From NCBI GenBank assembly GCA_033557465.1, contig CM066047.1:5952001-6016000 (forward strand): DNA of 64,000 nucleotides, read 5' to 3'. Of this stretch, positions 46,401 through 57,983 are shown piece by piece; the stretch's first letter is position 1; the number at the start of each line of letters is the position of its first letter. A program made the position numbers and the translations under genes. The notes under the pieces are model-generated. The model searched no databases. It was not told the DNA's origin and was given only the letters and a program-made list of their open reading frames with translations. The stretch comes from Ichthyophis bannanicus. Taxonomy: Eukaryota; Chordata; Amphibia; Gymnophiona; Ichthyophiidae.

Positions 46401-47488
46401 TGCTAGAAGCATCTTTGGTGGGCCCCCAGACCCTACTGGCGGCCTTACATATAGAGGGTCACCTTTTGCCTGGGAGTGTGCTTCACAGTGTTCTGGTGAG
46501 TCTGGTGAGACACACATGGATGCAACTGTGTAAGTATTGGGGGGGATCTCCAGCTGGTTGCTTTTGCCCCTGGCTCCACTACGTCAATGTTTCAAAGGTG
46601 GAAAGAGGCGGGTATTCGGCACCTTGGACATGTGTTAGATTCCAGTGGACGGTGTAAGAATTTGAAACCCTCCGCAGGGAGTATGAGCTGCAAAGTTGCC
46701 ACTATTTTGCATATCTTCAGGTATCTCATTATGTGGCTTCCCTCCCAGAGGGAGAATTAAGGACGGAGCGGTCGGCGCAAATCTTAGAACTTCTCGCTCT
46801 GGGCGCAGAGTCCCTGTCCACAATTTCAGCATTAAAAAAAAGATTGGAACGTTATACAGTCCTACCGGACTATTTGGGGGAAGAGGCAAGATGGGCGGAG
46901 GAGTTAGGCCAGGAGGTGCATCCAGGATCGATTCGTAAAGCCCTGCATCGGATTGTGGGATTGGTGGAGGGGATTAAGTGGCACAAGGTGCAATTCAAGA
47001 GTCTGATTCGGGCCCACTTTTCTCCGAGATGAGCGATGCAGTCTGGCCTGGCTTGTACTGGGGGATGTCCTAGATGTTCATGTCCCCTTGCAGACTTGGG
47101 GCACATGTGGAGGGGATGCCAGAAAATTCGTCCTTATTGGTCAAGGATTAGTGCATACATGAGTGGTTTGCTCCAACAACAAATTAAGTGGACCGGGGCA
47201 ATGGTAGTGTTGGATCAGATTGGACCACTCCACCTAAAGCGAAGATGGTAACAACTGTTGGTGAGAAAGGCCTGTCTAGTGGGGAAGGGCCCGATACTCC
47301 ATAGATGGAGGGAGCAAGTACCCCCGTCCTTTTGGGAGTGGCGTAATAGCTTCCATCAACTGATGCTGTTCGAGAGGAGAGGGGTTAGGGGCAATTCTGA
47401 ACAGTGGGCTTCCTTCTTGCTGATTTGGGAACCCTATATTCAAAAGTTAGGTCCTCATGCCCGCAATAAAGCCCTCCAGGTGGGATAG
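43405..47488 (+). pseudogene. L1 ORF2: endonuclease, RT and C-terminal Cys region
   Basis: It starts near LRIVSWNVCGIGNAI (43411). After the SINE it reads ALLQETHQTAEKHLKLQREW, VILIHKDLSW, YSPN, LVLGG-DFNGVF (shifted frame) and SEISNHALIWVELEW. RT: GSDGLGAEFYKLL, VLIPKLGKDHTQAASYRPIS, LLNFDLKVMAKVLADRLAPL, QVGFVKSRYAVHNIRKIL, motif A LVSFDAEKAFDQVSWDYM, motif B RGTRQGCSLSPLLFVLSLDP (after a TAG at 45667), and motif C AAFADDILVHL. The C-terminal part shows WMQTLPVWLLQRDLARLERE, FLWKRARARI and CTGGCPRCSCPLADLGHMWR, GCQKIRPYW (Cys region). Total close to a full ORF2, but with several stops and frameshifts. Confidence 0.85.
43459..43755 (-). mobile_element. tRNA-derived SINE in L1 endonuclease
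   Basis: Reverse-oriented: TTTATTTATTTCTATTTATT, GTATACCACCTTATCCTTCA, CCAAGACCACAAGGAGCATC, GGGATTTGAACCCCCGACC (box B), AACCACTAGGCTACTCC. It is almost identical to the copy at 368-660, including the GGCCGGAAGGTCGGG block, and so is young. Confidence 0.9.
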
Positions 47489-47860
47489 GCCAAGTTGGAT
47501 AGTTTGTGGGTTAGGTATGTTAGTGGACCTCACATAATGGGATGAAAGGGGTAATGTGGAGGTGGTTCCTAGAGGTGGGTAGGTTGAGAGAGCAGTGATG
47601 GGGTTGGGAAGGGTGGGGGGAGGGAGGGGAGAGGAGGGTAAGGAGGTGGGGGGGGGGAATGGGGAAAAAAAATTTAGTACCATATCATGTTATGGATGGC
47701 CTCTGGGGTGGTGGACAAGAGTCAGCCCCCGCCCGGAGGCGCCTTTGTATATACCTATATTGTTTGCAATGTTTGCAGACTGTTTGTAGTACGTTTGATG
47801 GTTCAATAAATAAAGTTTACAAAAAAAAGTTATTTTATTTAAAATAAACAAAAAAAAACC
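47489..47860 (+). other. L1 3' UTR with G-rich polypurine tract and A-rich end
   Basis: Contains GGGAAGGGTGGGGGGAGGG and GGAGGTGGGGGGGGGG (about 47605-47660), then CAATAAATAAAGTTTAC with an A-rich end. Mammalian L1 3' UTRs also carry a G-rich polypurine tract; here it occurs in a Tx1-like element. Confidence 0.65.
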
Positions 47861-49255
47861 CCACAACACAAATTTGTCATCTTGTCAGCAAAATAAGGGC
47901 TTTGGCCCTGCCCACAGGGTGCAGATAAAAATGAACACTTAGAATGTGTGTCAAAGTCCTGATCTGTTTGGGTTCTGACTACAATTAAGCCAATGCAAAC
48001 AATGTTTCATAGCTCCATGAGCTCAAAAGGATCACCACAACCGCTACACGACTGAAAAGAGGGTCTCCTCTGCACAGAGAACAAGCAACTGTAACTTTTA
48101 GTAGACTCTTCAATGGAAATGCCCTTTACCTCCTCCTGGTGCAGTGACTTTAAGATGATAATTTTATAAGGGGGTGTCTAAAAGCACTTTTTAAGAGATC
48201 TAGGTTAAGTCTGTTTTATAAAACAAAGTGACACCTACTTGCCTTTATAAGATAGTAGTAAGTGGCCTAAGGCATACCCACATTGTGGGTGTGGACATTT
48301 ACACCAACCCTAGAGCTGCTGTGAATGTGCACCCTTGGCGTAAATTATGGTATTTTATAATCTACATGCAAGTGCTCTACCCTAACCGCCCATTTGCACA
48401 ACCACCAAAGTACATGTCTTGATGGATCTGGGTTTAGCTCGTGCCTTTTCAGTAATAATTAAAGATGAGCTACACACAGGCACCTTGGTGCCCAGAAGGC
48501 TTACAGTCTAACAGGCCAATGCCGAAAGCCGGCTCTGAAGTCATGCCCTATCAACTCTGTACGCCTCCAGGCAGCGCACCAACAGCACGCGACTTCAGTG
48601 TCAGTATGCAAATTAGCCACGCATTAAACCATGGCACAAATGGCAGTGTTAAACTGGGAGAGCATGCCAAGCACATGCGCACTGAAGTTGGCATAGTTTA
48701 GCATGCTCTCCCAGAGAAACAGGGGCAATGCATAGCTAATTGGCATATGCATCCCAACAGTGTTATGATGGCATCAGGGGCTTTCCCCTATGTCTGGATC
48801 ATCTGAAGGGAAGTGTCAAACTTCCCCTCAGATCATCCAGGCATCTGGGAAAGCCCCTGATGCTATCAAAATACTGTCAGGAGGCTAGGGCCCCTGACAG
48901 AAAGCAAATCCCTGGTGGCCCAGCGGCTCTGATCTCCCCAGCGGCTCTGATCCCCCCACCCCCCTCCCAGAATCTTTACAAAGGAGCAAGAGCATTGCCC
49001 ACACGCTCCTGCTCCTCCGCTGCCATCTTGAAAAATGATGGAGTCTGACCCCAGGTTGCATTTTAGGGCCTACAAGGTTTTTGAAAAGCACAGTGCAATG
49101 CGATGGCAGCTATGTTTCTTAGCAATATCCACAGTTGCCCAAGCCCCTATGCAAGCTAAATTCCATTTTTGGATGAGGCTCTCAATGTGGTTTTCAGCTG
49201 GGTTTATAACTACATTAGGCAAAATGTTCTGAACAAATGTTTGTTCACCACAGAG
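47861..49255. other. No gene; region with inverted repeats
   Basis: No coding or LINE motif. It holds a 14-bp perfect inverted repeat (48654-48667 and 48697-48710) and a large imperfect hairpin (48753-48881). Part of it (about 48440-48950) may be a non-autonomous foldback element, but no terminal repeats or target duplication could be fixed. Confidence 0.45.
48753..48881. repeat. Large imperfect inverted repeat (hairpin)
   Basis: Left arm GATGGCATCAGGGGCTTTCC ... CTGAAGGGAAGT (48767-48814) pairs with right arm ACTTCCCCTCAGATCATCCA ... CCCCTGATGCTATC (48820-48867), with only about six mismatches over 48 bp and a 5-base loop. Weaker pairing extends to 48753 and 48881. Confidence 0.8.
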
Positions 49256-49722
49256 AACCTCATCCTTACTTTTGCTTTTGTGTAAAAGGACCAGATGTGC
49301 CCTTCTCCTGTCCTCTGGAACCTCTCCCGACTCCAAAGAAGCATTGAAAAAGTCAGTCAGTGGAGCCGCTAGAATGTTCCCAAGTTCCTTTAGTATTCTC
49401 AGATGTATCCCATCTGGTCCCATTGCTTTATCTACTTTTAATTTAGCTAGTTCCTCATGAACAGTCTTCTGAAAATTGTGAACTGCCCGTCACTTCTGGG
49501 TATTTTCTGCGGTCCTGCTCCTGGCTCTTCATCTATGAACACAGAACAGAAATATTTGTTAAGCAACTCCACTTTATCCTCAGCTTCTAAATAGTCCTCC
49601 CTTTCACCCTTGAGTCTGATAGTATCACTTTTGCCCTTCCTCTGCTCACTAACATATCTGAAAAATATTTTATCCCCCCCCATTTTATTGCATTGGCTAT
49701 TTCTTCTTCTGATATAAGCGCT
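49256..49722 (-). mobile_element. CR1 fragment (second family), pre-RT and RT start
   Basis: The minus strand reads IFFRYVSEQRKGKSDTIRLK, ELLNKYFCSVFIDEEPGAGP, then MGPDGIHLRILKELGNILAA and DFFNASLESGEVPEDRRRAH, very close to the CR1 at 59100-59530. It has no 3' tail. It lies head-to-head with the next CR1. Confidence 0.8.
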
Positions 49723-51334
49723 AAGGTAGAGTTCATGCACACTAAGCTCAAATTCCTAGTTTTTAAAAATGCAGACTTTGGCAAAATGGACAAGTACATA
49801 AGGATGAGCTGGCAAGATGGGAAAAGATGGAGAAAACAGAAGAACAGCAGCTGAAACTCACAGGAGTTATAAAAATGGCAAAAAATCCTTATGTTAAAGA
49901 AAATAAATAAAGCAAGAGGAAAAGAAAACCAATATAGTTCTTCATGGATGTGGCTGAGAAAACAGCAACCCTCCCCCCACCTTTAAAAAGTTCAAAGGAT
50001 CTCAAATAGAGGAACACAAAGCAATATCTGTTAAAGCTGAAAGAGATGAGAAAATAAATCAAGATAGTTCAAGATGTAAAGCAAGGTGAGACTTTTTTTT
50101 CAGGTACATCAGAGAAGAAAGGAAGACTAGAGGTGGCATTGTGAGGCAGAACAATGCCAAGGAGCACGGTGTGGAAGGCGACAAGGAAAAAGTTGAAACA
50201 TTTCTGTTTGGTGTTCACAGAAGAAACCCTCGGAGAAGGACAGCAGATAGCAGACAAAGTTACATATGGAAATTCTTACACGTATGGTGCAGCATGTATG
50301 CAAAGAGTGTATATGAGGAACTTGCAAAACTACAAGTGAACAAAGCCATCGGGCTGGAAGAGAAACATCCAAGGATATTAAGGAAGCTCAGAGAGGTCCT
50401 GATAGGTCTGCTGAAGGCTGTTAATAAATATTTGGTGATTAGAATAGTTCCATAAGACTGGGGAAGAGCGAATGTAGTCCCTCTCCATAAAAATGGTATC
50501 AGAGAAGAGATTGGAAGCTACAGGCTGGTAAGCCTTCCCTCAATGGTTGGAAAAATAATGGAATACTACTAAAGGATAGTTCAATATCTACAATCCAGTG
50601 GGTTGCAAAATCCAAGGCAGCATGATTTTTCTAGAAGCAAATAAGTTTGACTTCTTTGAATGGGGGGCCACAGAATTAGCTTGAGGACATGCACTTGATG
50701 TTGTTTACTTGGATTTCAGCAAAGCCTCTGATACTGTCCCACATAGGAGACTATTGAATAAACTATGTAGCCTAGGGTGGTCTCAAGGTAGAAGATTGGA
50801 TTAAAAATTGGTTGATCAACAGAAAACAGATGGTAGTGGTAACTGGAATTCATTCAGTTGAGGGAAAAGTGATGAATGGTATGCTCCAGTGATCGGTTCT
50901 GGCTGGAAGGAAAAGTTTGCGTTTATGTGGAAAACATGAGGGAGTAAATAAAATGGGAAGTGATCAAAAGAAATTAGAAGACTGGCCAAATGCTTGGCAG
51001 TTGAGTTTTAATGCAAAGAAATACAGAGTGATGCATTCGGGGTACATAAATCAAAAGCTGTTCTATGTGATTTGGCGGGGGAAAGGGAGAAGAGACTGAG
51101 GCCCAGACCAAGAGAAAGACCTCAGAATGACAATGTTACCTAATTTCAAGGTGGTGAAACAATGTGATAAGATGATGGCCAAAGCCAGAAGAATGCTGAG
51201 CTAAATGGAGAAAAGCATAGCCAACAGAAAGGAGGCAATAATATCCCTGTACAGGTTGTTGGCGAGACCTTAGCTGGAATTCTGTGTTCAGCTTTGGAGA
51301 ATGATAAAGAGGCTATAGGGCTGGGCCTAGAAAT
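49723..51334 (+). mobile_element. CR1 fragment (second family), heavily decayed
   Basis: The plus strand follows 27180-29110: GTAGAGTTCATGCACACTAA, VNKAIGLEEKHPRILRKLRE, DWGRANVVPLHKNGIREE-like, VVYLDFSKASDTVPHRRLLN (motif A region near 50705), LEDWPNAWQLSFNAKKYRVM, FGE near 51300. The region around motif C (FADD) is deleted or unreadable. Many frameshifts. It stops at the LINE tail at 51335. Confidence 0.75.
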
Positions 51335-51765
51335 TTATTTATTTATTTGCATTTATATACCGCTTTTTCCAGTGATCAAATGTGGTTTACATCGAACAAA
51401 AATAATATGTTAATTACATATAACAGTTCAATAACTATGTACAATGAACAATAAACTTGGGACTGAGCTAGTAGTCCTGTTGTAAACTATATATGAGACA
51501 TAATTTGGGTCTAGGCTTATAGTCTAGTAGTGAGCTAATTACAGTGAGTATGCTTGCGGTATGTAGTTGTGGACTGTGTAGTTTAGGTATGGTATTAGGT
51601 AGGGTCAGTATTTATGGGCTCATATGAGTTTCTAAAATGCAGTGTAAAAAGATGTGTTTTTAGTTCTTTATGGAATGTGGATAGATCTTTGACTGCTCTT
51701 AGTTCATCAGGTAGTTTGTTCCATAGAATGGGCACAAAGTCTGCAAATGCTCTGTTGTTAGTGGC

Positions 51766-52964
51766 TCAATTGGATTTATAGAAGTCGGAAGGGACCACTA
51801 GTTTATTCCGCGTGCAATCTCTTCTTACTCTTGAGTCTTCTGGCTTGGCGATGAGTGAGGTGAGGGAGGATGAGGCTATTTCCCTAATGAATTTGAATGT
51901 TGTCATTAGTGTTTTGTAGTTTATGCAGCTTTGGACTGGGAGCCAGTGTAGGTTATATAGAACAGGTGTGATGTGTTCTGTTATATGAACTTTCCAGGGT
52001 ATTCGGGCTGCAACATGCTGGGCCATCTGGAGTTGGTTTAGGGTTTGTTTAGATAGGCTTTGTAGGATACTGTTGCAGAAGTCAAAATGTGGGGTGATTA
52101 GTACCTGAAGGACTGATCTAAAGTCATGATTTGGGATTAAGGGTCTTAGCTGTTGTATCATTCTGAGTTTGTAATAGATTTTCTTTGTAGTGAGTTTTAT
52201 GTGTGTGGTAATGCCAAGGGACTGATCTAAGGTGACCCTAAGGTATTTTACTTCATTTTTTACTGGGAAGTCTGTGTTGTTAAGGCTGAGTTCTGGGGGT
52301 GGTGAAAAGTTTTGATTCCTTGTTATATACATCACCTCTGGTTTACTGAAGTTGATGTGGAAATTATGATTGTTAAGCCATTTTGATGCTTCCCTGAGGC
52401 AGTCTGTAATGTGTGTGTGTGTGTGTGTGTGGGGGGGGGGGGGGGTATTGATGTTGAATGGGAGATATAGCATTTTACCATCCGCATAGATGTAACATAT
52501 GTGTAATTTTTAACAATGGTGCAGATTGGCTGGAGGTATATGTTAAAAAGAGCAGAGAGGGCAGAGCCTTGTGGTAGGCCTTGTTCTTGATTGAATGGTT
52601 CTGATGTGTGTGTGGTCCAATTTTGACCTTTTGTGTTCGGTTTGATATGTTTACGTTTTATTAGTTTGATAGACATGACTGAAACCATTGTAGTACAGTC
52701 CCCTTTTATCCCTATTTGTTGAAGTCTGTTAAGCATTATATTGTGGTTAATACTGTCAAATGCAGCAGTAATATCTAAGAATATAAGAATGAATGCTTGT
52801 CTGGTGTTGTCTATACCACGTATCAGTTTGTCAATTAGGGCAAGGAGAAGTGTTTCTACGCCATGGTATGGCCTGAAGTCATATTGGTGTTCATCTAGAG
52901 GGGAATGTGTGTCCACATAGCCCTGAAGTTGGATTTGAACTATGTTCTCAATTACTTTGGCCAT
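51766..52964 (-). pseudogene. L2 reverse transcriptase and C-terminal region
   Basis: RT blocks on the minus strand: MAKVIENIVQIQLQGYVDTH, SPLDEHQYDFRPYHGVETLL, motif A ILIFLDITAAFDSINHNIML, motif B EQGLPQGSALSALFNIYLQP, a decayed motif C region near 52490-52505, then WLNNHNFHINFSKPEVMYIT, VKYLRVTLDQSLGITTHIKL, PHFDFCNSILQSLSKQTLNQ and LQMAQHVAARIPWK. A TG microsatellite at 52412-52450 interrupts the frame between motif C and the linker. Confidence 0.82.
52412..52446. repeat. (TG)n microsatellite running into poly-G
   Basis: About ten TG units followed by a run of 15 G inside the L2 reading frame. Confidence 0.9.
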
Positions 52965-53734
52965 AAGAGAGAGGCTTGATATTGTTCTATAAATGATGTG
53001 GGATTGTTTTCATCTAGGCAGCTATTCTTCAAGATGTGGCGGATGATAGCTTGTTTTAGTAATGGTGGTATGTGATGCCTTTATCGAGCTGACAGGGCAT
53101 GGGTCTAAGCTGGTTGTAGTGTTGATTTTGGTTAGTGTGTTGCAGAGTGCTTCTAGCTTGATCTGTGAAAAGTTGTCCATATATAGTTGGTTGTGGGATT
53201 GGTATCCAGTGGAGAAGTTGTATCTATTGTTGGTAGTTTTAGTTTTCCCTTATAGTGGTCAGCCAGTTTGTGATATGATTGTTTTTTTGTTTTTTTTTTA
53301 AATTTTGTCATCAGTAGGGTTGCGAGTCAGAGTTTTTACTATATCAAATAATTCCCTGGGGCGGTTAAGGGATTTGGTGAGTATGCTGGAATAGTATTCT
53401 CTCTTTTTATTATTGATGGTGGTTTTGTAGTGTACTCATGTAGATGAATCTGTGTTCGGTGGACTTTGTGGCCCTCCAGGTGTGTTCAATTTTCCTTAGG
53501 GAGATTTTTATCTTTTTCGGTCATGAGTGTGCCATTCTGTCTGCCGTTTGTGTTTCCTAATCTGATGTGAAGTCCTTACTGTAGAAGCATGGTCTATGAT
53601 GTCATTCCAATTGACAATTGTTTCTTCTTAGGGTTAGGGTTAAGTTGTGGGAGTGTTTCATTTAGAAAATTATCCTGGTCAAATGGCTTAAATCTTCTGA
53701 TAGGGATTTCCCTGGTGTTTTGTTCTTTATCTTT

Positions 53735-54085
53735 AATCTTTATTCAAACACTTTTTATACCGCCCTTTGACATCAGGGAAGTTTACAATGCTATAAAATA
53801 TAAGAAAAGGCCAGTGGTCAGAAAAGAAAGGAACTACATTTTATGGAAAGGAAAGAATAGTCATTCACACCAAACAGAGAAAAAGAAAAACAGCAGGGGA
53901 AGTTAAGAGATGGTAGGAGACAGGTCAAAAGCAGAGAGAAACAGGTGAGTTTTCAAAAGAGCTTTGAACCGGGGGAAGAAGGGTTCAAGGCGGAGAGTGG
54001 ATGGGAGAGAGTTCCAGAGGGAGGGGCCTAGGAAAAAGAAAGCATAATGACGGGTGGAAGAGTGTGATGTGGTAGGGAGATGGGA
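53735..54085 (-). mobile_element. Short L2-type 3' end nested in L2
   Basis: The minus strand shows FFLGPSLWNSLPSTLR, FKALLKTHLFLSAFDLSP and a stop, then a 3' UTR ending in the reverse of CTTTATTCAAACACTTTTTATACCGCCC. The C-terminal motif GPSLWNSLP...FK..LKTHLF is the usual end of L2 ORF2. Endonuclease sequence (DHHLIKFQL) of the larger L2 lies right before it, so this is a 5'-truncated later insertion. Confidence 0.7.
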
Positions 54086-55137
54086 TAGCAGCTGAAATTT
54101 TATTAGGTGGTGGTCTAACCATGGGACCTGTTCTGCTTGTGGAGAGGGTTGGGAGTGTTTTAAGATGTCATTAGGTATGAACACTAGGTCTAGGGCGTTT
54201 CCTCTGGTGTGGGTGGGGACATTGATTATTTGGTGGTAGTCCATGTTTGTCATAGAATTTAGGAATGCAATGGCAGTAGTGTTGTGTAAGGATGCTAAGA
54301 TTGAAGTCGCCTAAGAGGATGAGTTTTTTTATTTGATGAGGTGCAGACCGGTTCAATGATGGTGTTAAACTGTCTGGGTTCACGTTCGGGGGTCTGTATA
54401 TTAGGCAGAAGAATAGTTGGCTGTTATCAAAGGTAAGGATGTCTATGTCCTCAACGTTTTAGCTGTTAGAAGGGATGCTTTAAGTTTCTTATTTTGGAGG
54501 ATGAGGACGCCTCCGTCTCGTTTTGTTATTCTGGGGCATTGAAATGTGTTATACCCTGTGGTTTTAAGTTGGTTGACTAATATGTTGTCCGAATCTAGTA
54601 CTATGTTTCTGTGATGCAAAAAAATATCAGGGTTGTTATCTGTGACAATGTCACAGATTAATGGTATTTTATTTCTTACTGATCGTGCATTGAAAGATAA
54701 GATGTTAGTAACTTATGGTTTCTATTGCTTTGGCTTGAGTGTGTAATGTTCATGTTTAGTTGGATAAAAATTAATCTATTTAAGTTTGGTTTAATTCTGG
54801 TGTTAATTCTATAAGCATGGGGATGTATTGCATCGGGATGTAGATTATGGGTATAATGTGCTGTTGTGTGTGTGGATAGGCATAGCTTTGTATTATGAAG
54901 TAGGGAATAATATATATGCTGTAGAAGAGCCAAGGGATGAGTTTGATCTACATGATTGCTGTATGGTAGATTAGAGATAAACGATGCAGTATGGGTTGGT
55001 TAGGAAGGGTGAGAAGTGGCATTAGTGGTTGGGGGTTAAACTGCATGGTCAATAGGAATATCTCCATTAGTGGATATGATTGAGATTTAGTTGCCTGGAT
55101 GAATATGCATGCAATAATATAACACTCGGATACTAGC

Positions 55138-56690
55138 ACAAGTGGAAGGAAGTCCAAAATACTGCCAGCATGGTTTAAAGGTGAGGTTAGAGAGGCTATT
55201 GTTGCCAAAAATGCATCTTCAGGAAATGGAAAAAAGAGCCAAATGACAAAAAAGGGAAACAGCACAAGCACTGGCAAGTTAAATGCAAAGCGCTGATAAG
55301 GCAGGCAAAGAGAATTTGAGAAGAAGCTTGCTGTGGAAGCAAAAACACGTAATAAAGACTTTTTCAAGTACATTTGTAGTAAAGCTCCTGTGAGTCAGTT
55401 GGAACATTAGATGATAGAGGGGTAAAAGGGGCAGTAAGAGGGGACAAGGCTATAGCGGAGACACTGAATAAATTCTTTGCTTCGGTCTTTACTGAGGAAG
55501 ATGTAGGGATGCTACCCATGACTGAAGTGGTATTTAAAGGTGATACTGCAGAAGAATTGAAGGAAATATCGATACACCGGGAAGATGTATTACAACTATT
55601 TGATAAACTGAAGAGTAGCAAATCACCTGGACCGGGTGGTATACATCCAAGGGTGTTGAAAGAACTGAAATATGAGATTTCAGACCTGCTATTAGTAATC
55701 TGTGAACTATCATTAAAATCATCTGCAATAACTGAAGATTGAAGGATCGACAATATAACACCAGTTTTTAAAAAGGATTCCAGGGGTGATCTGGGAAACT
55801 ACAGGCCGGTGAGCCTGACGTCAGTTCAAGGAAAAATGGTAGAAACCATCATAAAGAACAAAATTACTCAACATGTAGATAGTCATGGCTTAATGGGAGA
55901 CAGCCAACATGACTTTAGACAAGCAAGATCATGTCTTACTAATCTGTTATGTTTTTTGAAGGTGTGAATAAACAGGTAGACAAAGGTGAGTCGGTTGATA
56001 TAGCGTACCTGGACTTTCAGAAAGCCTTTGACAAGGTCCCTCGTCAGAGACTTTTGGCAAAACTAAAAAGTCATGGGATAGGGGGCAGTGTACTATTGTG
56101 GATCAGGAACTGGTTAAAAGACAAAAAGCAGAGGGTAGGGCTAAATGGCCAATTTTCCCCAATGGAAAAAGGTAAATAGTGGAGTACTGCAGGGATCTGT
56201 GTTGGGTCTGCTGCTTTTTGACATAGTCCTAAATGACCTGGAAAAGGGAATAACGAGTGAGGTTATCAAATTTGCAGATGACACAAAACAATTTAAAGTT
56301 GTTAAAACCCAAGAGGACTGTGGAAAATTGCAAGAGGATCTTGATAAATTGGAAGACTTGGCATCCAAATGGTAGATGAAATTTAATGTAGACAAGTGCA
56401 AAGTTATGCACCTAGAAAAGAACCACCCAAACTATGGTTACACGATGCGAAATTCCACATAGGGAACCACCACCCAGGAAAAAGATCGTGGATAACATAT
56501 TAAAACCCTCCGCCCAGAGTGCAGCAGCAGCCAAGAGAGCAAATACAATGCTAGGTATCATAAGGAAAAGAATGCAAAAGAAAACAAAGGATATTATAAT
56601 GCCTCTGTATTGTTCCATGGTGCAATCACACCTTGAATATTGTGTGCAATTCTGGTCGCCGTATCTTAAAAAGGATATAGCATTATTTTT
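55138..56690 (+). mobile_element. CR1 fragment (first family), endonuclease linker and RT
   Basis: The plus strand starts in the linker (SGRKSKILPAWFKGEVREAI) and reads RT: KSPGPGGIHPRVLKELKYE, QHDFRQARSCLTNLLCFL, IAYLDFQKAFDKVPRQ (A), SGVLQGSVLGLLLFDIVLND (B), KFADDTKQFKVVKTQEDC (C), and [16 protein letters not shown]. It stops near 56690 without the 3' tail, and another CR1 begins. Stops at 55741 and elsewhere. Confidence 0.85.
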
Positions 56691-57033
56691 AAAGCAAGGT
56701 TACTTTCTTTTTGGTGCTTTAGTGGAACTTTACTTGAGCACAGTAGGTTGCTGAACTCTAGTAACCTCCTCAGTTTTGGAAACTGCTAACACCAAATCAG
56801 GAGTTAGTTCCCTCCCTACCCACTCCAACTCCCACCCAATCCCTAGTGAGCAGTCTTGCTTTATAAGGCACCTCCCCATTTAACAAATCACAGAGAATTG
56901 GACCAGCCCATTTTGAATATAATTAAACAGATTTAACTGCTTTTTCTTTGAAAGGACAGCTGGGAAACCGGCTGGTACTTGGTAGATCTCTCTCTTTTGC
57001 TTTAACAGATACCCAAGCTCCACGAACAGAACA

Positions 57034-57940
57034 ATGGCTGGGAAAAATTGTATCGCTAAAGCTGTTGCCCACATTATAGCTTCTGCCTCGGTCCAGACAG
57101 AGGTCCTAATGCCAGTTGAAGGACCAATTCCATGTGCAGGGTGCCTGCATGCTGAAGCTCTGAGGAAACAAGTGGAGGAACTCAGAGAGGAGGTGGCGAG
57201 GCTCAGGAGCATTGAAGACCGTGAGAAGTACATTAATGAGATGCTTCTTGCAGCAACCAAGCTCTCCAGCAGAGGAGAAGATGGGTGCCAATAGAATGTA
57301 GATGGTTGGACACAAGTCACCAGGGCCTGCAAAATCACCAATCCAACTTCTCCATCCCTTGAATTGAAGAAACATTATGCAGCCCTGGAAGTGGAGAAGG
57401 TGAAAGCATCCCTGGAAAGGAAAGAACCAAAGCTCAAGTACCCCAAAATTGCAGAATCATTGACCAGAAGGAAACGAAGGGTAGTGGTGGTTGGAGACTC
57501 TCTTCTGAGGGGTACTGAGGCATCCATCTGCCGACCAGAATTATGTCCAGAAAGGTATGCTGTCTGCCTGGTGCCAAAATCCAAGATGTTACGGAGAGCT
57601 TGCCGAGACTCATCAAGCCCACTGACTATTACCCAATGTTGCTAATCCATGTTGGAACAAATGATACTGCCAGGTATACCTCGGAACGTATCAAAAGTGA
57701 CTTCATGGCTCTGGGACAGAGGGTGAAGCAGTTAGGTGCACAGGTGGTGTTTTCTTCAATCCTCCCTGTTGAGGGTAAAGGCCAAGGTAGAGAGGATCGC
57801 ATCCTGGAGATGAATGCATGGTTGCGTGGATGGTGTCAACGAGAGCGTTTTGGTTTCCTAGACCATGGGATGCTGGTTCTAAGGGCTGCAGAGCAGAGAT
57901 GGCATCCATCTGTCCAAGAAAGTTCAACACGTCTTCGGTA
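57034..57940 (+). pseudogene. CR1 ORF1: coiled coil and SGNH/GDSL esterase, frameshifted
   Basis: MAGKNCIAKAVAHIIASASV opens the frame. CAGCLHAEALRKQVEELREE is a Cys pair plus coiled coil, and an in-frame TAG occurs at 57292-57294. Downstream: RRKRRVVVVGDSLLRGTEAS (GDS block), then in another frame VCCLPGAKIQDVTESLPRLI, LLIHVGTNDTARYTSERIKS (GTND block), VVFSSILPVEGKGQGREDRI and LEMNAWLRGWCQRERFGF. The DGLHL block appears in a further frame at about 57897 (RDGIHLSKK). Three breaks in about 300 codons. Confidence 0.85.
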
Positions 57941-57983
57941 GTAGACTGGCTAATATACTGAAGAGGGCTTTAAACTAGATTCA

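Larger units (their letters stand above)
37970..47860 (+). mobile_element. Tx1-like L1 LINE, both ends present, with three insertions
   Basis: The 5' end matches that of the first L1 copy (GGGTCACGTGGTGTGGTGAG versus the complement of 4233-4213). ORF1 starts at 38134 and is cut after about 30 codons by a CR1 (38236-41413). It continues at 41414 and ends near 42205, where an L2 fragment begins. A G-rich inter-ORF region and ORF2 (43405-47488, with a SINE) follow. The 3' UTR has a G-rich polypurine tract and ends with AATAAATAAAGTTTAC and A-rich sequence at about 47805-47860. Frameshifts in both ORFs make it inactive. Confidence 0.85.
51335..55130 (-). mobile_element. L2-clade LINE, long copy, minus strand
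   Basis: The 3' end (plus-strand TTTATTTATTTGCATTTATATACCGC) is at 51335. On the minus strand: a decayed endonuclease region (LLILGDFN-like KKLILLGDFNLSI at about 54330; VPTHTRGNALDLVFI at about 54220), then RT. A shorter L2 3' end is nested at about 53735-54085. The upstream end near 54950-55130 is uncertain. Confidence 0.75.

Noticed and set aside
52412..52446. (TG)n run as a regulatory Z-DNA element
   Set aside because: It is an ordinary microsatellite within a dead L2 copy, with nothing linking it to a promoter.
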